Positions 51,276 through 62,603 of a DNA stretch of 64,000 bases are shown here, piece after piece. Position 1 is the stretch's first letter, and every line of letters begins with the position of its first letter. The notes below the pieces were generated by a model. The model saw nothing but the letters and a program-made list of their open reading frames with translations, ran no database searches and was not told the origin of the DNA. Made by a program: the position numbers and the translations under genes. Source of the stretch: Hippasteria phrygiana (Eukaryota > Echinodermata > Asteroidea > Valvatida > Goniasteridae). Location of the stretch: positions 1 to 64,000 of the forward strand of contig JAZGUH010000695.1 of NCBI GenBank assembly GCA_037893225.1, given 5' to 3'.

Positions 51276-54200
51276 TCCATACCCCAGGGAATTTGACAGG
51301 CATGGAGCAATAAATAGAAGGTAATATGCACACAGATGTTGGCCGGAAAGAAAATAAACATTGCGAGGTTTGAATTTTCTCCACAAGTTTTAACTCTAAG
51401 AAGCCGCCGATAATTGCAACATGTAGCGCCAGATCTAAGCTATCCATACATGTCAAAATTACTGAATTTGGTTGATATTTCATGCAATTATGAATGAGTA
51501 AAGCAAGTCCATACCCCAGGGAATTTGACAGGCATGGAGCAATAAATAAAAGGTAATCTGCACACAGATGGTGGCCGGGAAGAAAATAAACATTGCGAGG
51601 TTTGAATTTTCTCCACAAGTGTTAACTCTAAGAAGCCGCCGATAATTGCAACATGTAGCGCCAGATCTAAGCTATCCATACATGTCAAAATTACTGAATT
51701 TGGTTGATATTTCATGCAATTATGAATGAGTAAAGCAAGTCATACCCTAGGGAATTTGACAGGCATGGAGCAATAAATATAAGGTAATATGCACACAGAT
51801 GTTGGCCGGAAAGAAAATAAACATTGCGAGGTTTGAATTTTCTCCACAAGTGTTAACTCTAAGAAGCCGCCGATAATTGCAACATGTAGCGCCAGATCTA
51901 AGCTATCCATACATGTCAAAATTACTGAATTTGGTTGATATTTCATGCAATTATGAATGAGTAAAGCAAGTCATACCCCAGGGAATTTGACAGGCATGGA
52001 GCAATAAATAAAAGGTAATCTGCACACAGATGTTGGCCGGGAAGAAAATAAACATTGCGAGGTTTGAATTTTCTCCACAAGTTTTAACTCTAAGAAGCCG
52101 CCGATAATTGCAACATGTAGCGCCAGATCTAAGCTATCCATACATGTCAAAATTACTGAATTTGGTTGATATTTCATGCAATTATGAATGAGTAAAGCAA
52201 GTCATACCTAGGGAATTTGACAGGCATGGAGCAATAAATAGAAGGTAATATGCACACAGATGTTGGCCGGAAAGAAAATAAACATTGCGAGGTTTGAATT
52301 TTCTCCACAAGTTTTAACTCTAAGAAGCCGCCGATAATTGCAACATGTAGCGCCAGATCTAAGCTATCCATACATGTCAAAATTACTGAATTTTGTTGAT
52401 ATTTCATGCAATTATGAATGAGTAAAGCAAGTCCATACCCCAGGGAATTTGACAGGCATGGAGCAATAAATAAAAGGTAATCTGCACACAGATGGTGGCC
52501 GGGAAGAAAATAAACATTGCGAGGTTTGAATTTTCTCCACAAGTGTTAACTCTAAGAAGCCGCCGATAATTGCAACATGTAGCGCCAGATCTAAGCTATC
52601 CATACATGTCAAAATTACTGAATTTGGTTGATATTTCATGCAATTATGAATGAGTAAAGCAAGTCCATACCCCAGGGAATTTGACAGGCATGGAGCAATA
52701 AATAAAAGGTAATCTGCACACAGATGGTGGCCGGGAAGAAAATAAACATTGCGAGGTTTGAATTTTCTCCACAAGTGTTAACTCTAAGAAGCCGCCGATA
52801 ATTGCAACATGTAGCGCCAGATCTAAGCTATCCATACATGTCAAAATTACTGAATTTGGTTGATATTTCATGCAATTATGAATGAGTAAAGCAAGTCATA
52901 CCCTAGGGAATTTGACAGGCATGGAGCAATAAATATAAGGTAATATGCACACAGATGTTGGCCGGAAAGAAAATAAACATTGCGAGGTTTGAATTTTCTC
53001 CACAAGTGTTAACTCTAAGAAGCCGCCGATAATTGCAACATGTAGCGCCAGATCTAAGCTATCCATACATGTCAAAATTACTGAATTTGGTTGATATTTC
53101 ATGCAATTATGAATGAGTAAAGCAAGTCATACCCCAGGGAATTTGACAGGCATGGAGCAATAAATAAAAGGTAATCTGCACACAGATGTTGGCCGGGAAG
53201 AAAATAAACATTGCGAGGTTTGAATTTTCTCCACAAGTTTTAACTCTAAGAAGCCGCCGATAATTGCAACATGTAGCGCCAGATCTAAGCTATCCATACA
53301 TGTCAAAATTACTGAATTTGGTTGATATTTCATGCAATTATGAATGAGTAAAGCAAGTCATACCCCAGGGAATTTGACAGGCATGGAGCAATAAATAAAA
53401 GGTAATCTGCACACAGATGGTGGCCGGGAAGAAAATAAACATTGCGAGGTTTGAATTTTCTCCACAAGTTTTAACTCTAAGAAGCCGCCGATAATTGCAA
53501 CATGTAGCGCCAGATCTAAGCTATCCATACATGTCAAAATTACTGAATTTGGTTGATATTTCATGCAATTATGAATGAGTAAAGCAAGTCATACCTAGGG
53601 AATTTGACAGGCATGGAGCAATAAATAGAAGGTAATATGCACACAGATGTTGGCCGGAAAGAAAATAAACATTGCGAGGTTTGAATTTTCTCCACAAGTT
53701 TTAACTCTAAGAAGCCGCCGATAATTGCAACATGTAGCGCCAGATCTAAGCTATCCATACATGTCCAAATTACTGAATTTGGTTGATATTTCATGCAATT
53801 ATGAATGAGTAAAGCAAGTCCATACCCCAGGGAATTTGACAGGCATGGAGCAATAAATAAAAGGTAATCTGCACACAGATGGTGGCCGGGAAGAAAATAA
53901 ACATTGCGAGGTTTGAATTTTCTCCACAAGTGTTAACTCTAAGAAGCCGCCGATAATTGCAACATGTAGCGCCAGATCTAAGCTATCCATACATGTCAAA
54001 ATTACTGAATTTGGTTGATATTTCATGCAATTATGAATGAGTAAAGCAAGTCCATACCCCAGGGAATTTGACATGCATGGAGCAATAAATAGACGGTAAC
54101 ATGTACACAGATGTTGGCCGGAAAGAAAATAAACATTGCGAGGTTTGAATTTTCTCCACAAGTTTTAACTCTAAGAAGCCGCCGATAATTGCAACATGTA

Positions 54201-57200
54201 GCGCCAGATCTAAGCTATCCATACATGTCAAAATTACTGAATTTGGTTGATATTTCATGCAATTATGAATGAGTAAAGCAAGTCATACCCTAGGGAATTT
54301 GACAGGCATGGAGCAATAAATATAAGGTAATATGCACACAGATGTTGGCCGGAAAGAAAATAAACATTGCGAGGTTTGAATTTTCTCCACAAGTGTTAAC
54401 TCTAAGAAGCCGCCGATAATTGCAACATGTAGCGCCAGATCTAAGCTATCCATACATGTCAAAATTACTGAATTTGGTTGATATTTCATGCAATTATGAA
54501 TGAGTAAAGCAAGTCATACCCCAGGGAATTTGACAGGCATGGAGCAATAAATAAAAGGTAATCTGCACACAGATGTTGGCCGGAAAGAAAATAAACATTG
54601 CGAGGTTTGAATTTTCTCCACAAGTTTTAACTCTAAGAAGCCGCCGATAATTGCAACATGTAGCGCCAGATCTAAGCTATCCATACATGTCAAAATTACT
54701 GAATTTGGTTGATATTTCATGCAATTATGAATGAGTAAAGCAAGTCATACCCTAGGGAATTTGACAGGCATGGAGCAATAAATATAAGGTAATATGCACA
54801 CAGATGTTGGCCGGAAAGAAAATAAACATTGCGAGGTTTGAATTTTCTCCACAAGTGTTAACTCTAAGAAGCCGCCGATAATTGCAACATGTAGCGCCAG
54901 ATCTAAGCTATCCATACATGTCAAAATTACTGAATTTGGTTGATATTTCATGCAATTATGAATGAGTAAAGCAAGTCATACCTAGGGAATTTGACAGGCA
55001 TGGAGCAATAAATAGAAGGTAATATGCACACAGATGTTGGCCGGAAAGAAAATAAACATTGCGAGGTTTGAATTTTCTCCACAAGTTTTAACTCTAAGAA
55101 GCCGCCGATAATTGCAACATGTAGCGCCAGATCTAAGCTATCCATACATGTCAAAATTACTGAATTTGGTTGATATTTCATGCAATTATGAATGAGTAAA
55201 GCAAGTCCATACCCCAGGGAATTTGACAGGCATGGAGCAATAAATAAAAGGTAATCTGCACACAGATGGTGGCCGGGAAGAAAATAAACATTGCGAGGTT
55301 TGAATTTTCTCCACAAGTGTTAACTCTAAGAAGCCGCCGATAATTGCAACATGTAGCGCCAGATCTAAGCTATCCATACATGTCAAAATTACTGAATTTG
55401 GTTGATATTTCATGCAATTATGAATGAGTAAAGCAAGTCATACCCTAGGGAATTTGACAGGCATGGAGCAATAAATATAAGGTAATATGCACACAGATGT
55501 TGGCCGGAAAGAAAATAAACATTGCGAGGTTTGAATTTTCTCCACAAGTGTTAACTCTAAGAAGCCGCCGATAATTGCAACATGTAGCGCCAGATCTAAG
55601 CTATCCATACATGTCAAAATTACTGAATTTGGTTGATATTTCATGCAATTATGAATGAGTAAAGCAAGTCATACCCCAGGGAATTTGACAGGCATGGAGC
55701 AATAAATAAAAGGTAATCTGCACACAGATGTTGGCCGGGAAGAAAATAAACATTGCGAGGTTTGAATTTTCTCCACAAGTTTTAACTCTAAGAAGCCGCC
55801 GATAATTGCAACATGTAGCGCCAGATCTAAGCTATCCATACATGTCAAAATTACTGAATTTGGTTGATATTTCATGCAATTATGAATGAGTAAAGCAAGT
55901 CATACCTAGGGAATTTGACAGGCATGGAGCAATAAATAGAAGGTAATATGCACACAGATGTTGGCCGGAAAGAAAATAAACATTGCGAGGTTTGAATTTT
56001 CTCCACAAGTTTTAACTCTAAGAAGCCGCCGATAATTGCAACATGTAGCGCCAGATCTAAGCTATCCATACATGTCAAAATTACTGAATTTTGTTGATAT
56101 TTCATGCAATTATGAATGAGTAAAGCAAGTCCATACCCCAGGGAATTTGACAGGCATGGAGCAATAAATAAAAGGTAATCTGCACACAGATGGTGGCCGG
56201 GAAGAAAATAAACATTGCGAGGTTTGAATTTTCTCCACAAGTGTTAACTCTAAGAAGCCGCCGATAATTGCAACATGTAGCGCCAGATCTAAGCTATCCA
56301 TACATGTCAAAATTACTGAATTTGGTTGATATTTCATGCAATTATGAATGAGTAAAGCAAGTCCATACCCCAGGGAATTTGACAGGCATGGAGCAATAAA
56401 TAAAAGGTAATCTGCACACAGATGGTGGCCGGGAAGAAAATAAACATTGCGAGGTTTGAATTTTCTCCACAAGTGTTAACTCTAAGAAGCCGCCGATAAT
56501 TGCAACATGTAGCGCCAGATCTAAGCTATCCATACATGTCAAAATTACTGAATTTGGTTGATATTTCATGCAATTATGAATGAGTAAAGCAAGTCATACC
56601 CTAGGGAATTTGACAGGCATGGAGCAATAAATATAAGGTAATATGCACACAGATGTTGGCCGGAAAGAAAATAAACATTGCGAGGTTTGAATTTTCTCCA
56701 CAAGTGTTAACTCTAAGAAGCCGCCGATAATTGCAACATGTAGCGCCAGATCTAAGCTATCCATACATGTCAAAATTACTGAATTTGGTTGATATTTCAT
56801 GCAATTATGAATGAGTAAAGCAAGTCATACCCCAGGGAATTTGACAGGCATGGAGCAATAAATAAAAGGTAATCTGCACACAGATGTTGGCCGGAAAGAA
56901 AATAAACATTGCGAGGTTTGAATTTTCTACACAAGTTTTAACTCTAAGAAGCCGCCGATAATTGCAACATGTAGCGCCAGATCTAAGCTATCCATACATG
57001 TCAAAATTACTGAATTTGGTTGATATTTCATGCAATTATGAATGAGTAAAGCAAGTCATACCCCAGGGAATTTGACAGGCATGGAGCAATAAATAAAAGG
57101 TAATCTGCACACAGATGGTGGCCGGGAAGAAAATAAACATTGCGAGGTTTGAATTTTCTCCACAAGTTTTAACTCTAAGAAGCCGCCGATAATTGCAACA

Positions 57201-58441
57201 TGTAGCGCCAGATCTAAGCTATCCATACATGTCAAAATTACTGAATTTGGTTGATATTTCATGCAATTATGAATGAGTAAAGCAAGTCATACCCCAGGGA
57301 ATTTGACAGGCATGGAGCAATAAATAAAAGGTAATCTGCACACAGATGGTGGCCGGGAAGAAAATAAACATTGCGAGGTTTGAATTTTCTCCACAAGTTT
57401 TAACTCTAAGAAGCCGCCGATAATTGCAACATGTAGCGCCAGATCTAAGCTATCCATACATGTCAAAATTACTGAATTTGGTTGATATTTCATGCAATTA
57501 TGAATGAGTAAAGCAAGTCATACCTAGGGAATTTGACAGGCATGGAGCAATAAATAGAAGGTAATATGCACACAGATGTTGGCCGGAAAGAAAATAAACA
57601 TTGCGAGGTTTGAATTTTCTCCACAAGTTTTAACTCTAAGAAGCCGCCGATAATTGCAACATGTAGCGCCAGATCTAAGCTATCCATACATGTCAAAATT
57701 ACTGAATTTGGTTGATATTTCATGCAATTATGAATGAGTAAAGCAAGTCCATACCCCAGGGAATTTGACATGCATGGAGCAATAAATAAACGGTAACATG
57801 TACACAGATGTTGGCCGGAAAGAAAATAAACATTGCGAGGTTTGAATTTTCTCCACAAGTTTTAACTCTAAGAAGCCGCCGATAATTGCAACATGTAGCG
57901 CCAGATCTAAGCTATCCATACATGTCAAAATTACTGAATTTGGTTGATATTTCATGCAATTATGAATGAGTAAAGCAAGTCATACCCTAGGGAATTTGAC
58001 AGGCATGGAGCAATAAATATAAGGTAATATGCACACAGATGTTGGCCGGAAAGAAAATAAACATTGCGAGGTTTGAATTTTCTCCACAAGTGTTAACTCT
58101 AAGAAGCCGCCGATAATTGCAACATGTAGCGCCAGATCTAAGCTATCCATACATGTCAAAATTACTGAATTTGGTTGATATTTCATGCAATTATGAATGA
58201 GTAAAGCAAGTCATACCCCAGGGAATTTGACAGGCATGGAGCAATAAATAAAAGGTAATCTGCACACAGATGGTGGCCGGGAAGAAAATAAACATTGCGA
58301 GGTTTGAATTTTCTCCACAAGTTTTAACTCTAAGAAGCCGCCGATAATTGCAACATGTAGCGCCAGATCTAAGCTATCCATACATGTCAAAATTACTGAA
58401 TTTGGTTGATATTTCATGCAATTATGAATGAGTAAAGCAAG
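51276..58441. repeat. Mixed F-C-E-H region, right part
   Basis: Begins with a chimeric 232-bp unit at 51276 and continues C-E-H-F-C-C-E-H-H-F-C-B-E-H-E-F-C-E-H-F-C-C-E-H-H-H-F-B-E-H. The C-E-H-F motif recurs at 1388 bp (50120 to 51508), 1156 bp (51508 to 52664) and 3698 bp (51508 to 55206). F units at 52202 and 55900 share TTTTGTTGA with 50814. The H at 56825 has a private TTTTCTACAC near 56926. Confidence 0.82.
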
Positions 58442-61400
58442 TCATACCTAGGGAATTTGACAGGCATGGAGCAATAAATAGAAGGTAATATGCACACAGA
58501 TGTTGGCCGGAAAGAAAATAAACATTGCGAGGTTTGAATTTTCTCCACAAGTTTTAACTCTAAGAAGCCGCCGATAATTGCAACATGTAGCGCCAGATCT
58601 AAGCTATCCATACATGTCAAAATTACTGAATTTGGTTGATATTTCATGCAATTATGAATGAGTAAAGCAAGTCCATACCCCAGGGAATTTGACAGGCATG
58701 GAGCAATAAATAAAAGGTAATCTGCACACAGATGGTGGCCGGGAAGAAAATAAACATTGCGAGGTTTGAATGTTCTCCACAAGTGTTAACTCTAAGAAGC
58801 CGCCGATAATTGCAACATGTAGCGCCAGATCTAAGCTATCCATACATGTCAAAATTACTGAATTTGGTTGATATTTCATGCAATTATGAATGAGTAAAGC
58901 AAGTCATACCCCAGGGAATTTGACAGGCATGGAGCAATAAATAAAAGGTAATCTGCACACAGATGGTGGCCGGGAAGAAAATAAACATTGCGAGGTTTGA
59001 ATTTTCTCCACAAGTTTTAACTCTAAGAAGCCGCCGATAATTGCAACATGTAGCGCCAGATCTAAGCTATCCATACATGTCAAAATTACTGAATTTGGTT
59101 GATATTTCATGCAATTATGAATGAGTAAAGCAAGTCATACCTAGGGAATTTGACAGGCATGGAGCAATAAATAGAAGGTAATATGCACACAGATGTTGGC
59201 CGGGAAGAAAATAAACATTGCGAGGTTTGAATTTTCTCCACAAGTGTTAACTCTAAGAAGCCGCCGATAATTGCAACATGTAGCGCCAGATCTAAGCTAT
59301 CCATACATGTCAAAATTACTGAATTTGGTTGATATTTCATGCAATTATGAATGAGTAAAGCAAGTCCATACCCCAGGGAATTTGACATGCATGGAGCAAT
59401 AAATAGACGGTAACATGTACACAGATGTTGGCCGGAAAGAAAATAAACATTGCGAGGTTTGAATTTTCTCCACAAGTTTTAACTCTAAGAAGCCGCCGAT
59501 AATTGCAACATGTAGCGCCAGATCTAAGCTATCCATACATGTCAAAATTACTGAATTTGGTTGATATTTCATGCAATTATGAATGAGTAAAGCAAGTCCA
59601 TACCCCAGGGAATTTGACAGGCATGGAGCAATAAATAAAAGGTAATCTGCACACAGATGGTGGCCGGGAAGAAAATAAACATTGCGAGGTTTGAATTTTC
59701 TCCACAAGTGTTAACTCTAAGAAGCCGCCGATAATTGCAACATGTAGCGCCAGATCTAAGCTATCCATACATGTCAAAATTACTGAATTTGGTTGATATT
59801 TCATGCAATTATGAATGAGTAAAGCAAGTCATACCCTAGGGAATTTGACAGGCATGGAGCAATAAATAGAAGGTAATATGCACACAGATGTTGGCCGGAA
59901 AGAAAATAAACATTGCGAGGTTTGAATTTTCTCCACAAGTTTTAACTCTAAGAAGCCGCCGATAATTGCAACATGTAGCGCCAGATCTAAGCTATCCATA
60001 CATGTCCAAATTACTGAATTTGGTTGATATTTCATGCAATTATGAATGAGTAAAGCAAGTCCATACCCCAGGGAATTTGACAGGCATGGAGCAATAAATA
60101 GAAGGTAATCTGCACACAGATGGTGGCCGGGAAGAAAATAAACATTGCGAGGTTTGAATTTTCTCCACAAGTGTTAACTCTAAGAAGCCGCCGATAATTG
60201 CAACATGTAGCGCCAGATCTAAGCTATCCATACATGTCAAAATTACTGAATTTGGTTGATATTTCATGCAATTATGAATGAGTAAAGCAAGTCATACCCC
60301 AGGGAATTTGACAGGCATGGAGCAATAAATAAAAGGTAATCTGCACACAGATGTTGGCCGGAAAGAAAATAAACATTGCGAGGTTTGAATTTTCTCCACA
60401 AGTTTTAACTCTAAGAAGCCGCCGATAATTGCAACATGTAGCGCCAGATCTAAGCTATCCATACATGTCAAAATTACTGAATTTGGTTGATATTTCATGC
60501 AATTATGAATGAGTAAAGCAAGTCATACCTAGGGAATTTGACAGGCATGGAGCAATAAATAGAAGGTAATATGCACACAGATGTTGGCCGGAAAGAAAAT
60601 AAACATTGCGAGGTTTGAATTTTCTCCACAAGTTTTAACTCTAAGAAGCCGCCGATAATTGCAACATGTAGCGCCAGATCTAAGCTATCCATACATGTCA
60701 AAATTACTGAATTTGGTTGATATTTCATGCAATTATGAATGAGTAAAGCAAGTCCATACCCCAGGGAATTTGACAGGCATGGAGCAATAAATAAAAGGTA
60801 ATCTGCACACAGATGGTGGCCGGGAAGAAAATAAACATTGCGAGGTTTGAATGTTCTCCACAAGTGTTAACTCTAAGAAGCCGCCGATAATTGCAACATG
60901 TAGCGCCAGATCTAAGCTATCCATACATGTCAAAATTACTGAATTTGGTTGATATTTCATGCAATTATGAATGAGTAAAGCAAGTCATACCCCAGGGAAT
61001 TTGACAGGCATGGAGCAATAAATAAAAGGTAATCTGCACACAGATGGTGGCCGGGAAGAAAATAAACATTGCGAGGTTTGAATTTTCTCCACAAGTTTTA
61101 ACTCTAAGAAGCCGCCGATAATTGCAACATGTAGCGCCAGATCTAAGCTATCCATACATGTCAAAATTACTGAATTTGGTTGATATTTCATGCAATTATG
61201 AATGAGTAAAGCAAGTCATACCTAGGGAATTTGACAGGCATGGAGCAATAAATAGAAGGTAATATGCACACAGATGTTGGCCGGGAAGAAAATAAACATT
61301 GCGAGGTTTGAATTTTCTCCACAAGTGTTAACTCTAAGAAGCCGCCGATAATTGCAACATGTAGCGCCAGATCTAAGCTATCCATACATGTCAAAATTAC

Positions 61401-62603
61401 TGAATTTGGTTGATATTTCATGCAATTATGAATGAGTAAAGCAAGTCCATACCCCAGGGAATTTGACATGCATGGAGCAATAAATAGACGGTAACATGTA
61501 CACAGATGTTGGCCGGAAAGAAAATAAACATTGCGAGGTTTGAATTTTCTCCACAAGTTTTAACTCTAAGAAGCCGCCGATAATTGCAACATGTAGCGCC
61601 AGATCTAAGCTATCCATACATGTCAAAATTACTGAATTTGGTTGATATTTCATGCAATTATGAATGAGTAAAGCAAGTCCATACCCCAGGGAATTTGACA
61701 GGCATGGAGCAATAAATAAAAGGTAATCTGCACACAGATGGTGGCCGGGAAGAAAATAAACATTGCGAGGTTTGAATTTTCTCCACAAGTGTTAACTCTA
61801 AGAAGCCGCCGATAATTGCAACATGTAGCGCCAGATCTAAGCTATCCATACATGTCAAAATTACTGAATTTGGTTGATATTTCATGCAATTATGAATGAG
61901 TAAAGCAAGTCATACCCTAGGGAATTTGACAGGCATGGAGCAATAAATAGAAGGTAATATGCACACAGATGTTGGCCGGAAAGAAAATAAACATTGCGAG
62001 GTTTGAATTTTCTCCACAAGTTTTAACTCTAAGAAGCCGCCGATAATTGCAACATGTAGCGCCAGATCTAAGCTATCCATACATGTCCAAATTACTGAAT
62101 TTGGTTGATATTTCATGCAATTATGAATGAGTAAAGCAAGTCCATACCCCAGGGAATTTGACAGGCATGGAGCAATAAATAGAAGGTAATCTGCACACAG
62201 ATGGTGGCCGGGAAGAAAATAAACATTGCGAGGTTTGAATTTTCTCCACAAGTGTTAACTCTAAGAAGCCGCCGATAATTGCAACATGTAGCGCCAGATC
62301 TAAGCTATCCATACATGTCAAAATTACTGAATTTGGTTGATATTTCATGCAATTATGAATGAGTAAAGCAAGTCATACCCCAGGGAATTTGACAGGCATG
62401 GAGCAATAAATAAAAGGTAATCTGCACACAGATGTTGGCCGGAAAGAAAATAAACATTGCGAGGTTTGAATTTTCTCCACAAGTTTTAACTCTAAGAAGC
62501 CGCCGATAATTGCAACATGTAGCGCCAGATCTAAGCTATCCATACATGTCAAAATTACTGAATTTAGTTGATATTTCATGCAATTATGAATGAGTAAAGC
62601 AAG
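58442..62603. repeat. Two tandem 2081-bp 9-mer HOR units
   Basis: F-C-H-F-B-C-A-C'-H occupies 58442-60522 and again 60523-62603, with lengths 230-232-231-230-232-232-231-232-231. Both copies share a GAATGTTCTCC change in the first C (near 58769 and 60850), GTTGGCCGGGAAG in the second F, and GTCCAAA in A. The last H of copy 2 alone has TTTAGTTGA, near 62565. Confidence 0.93.
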
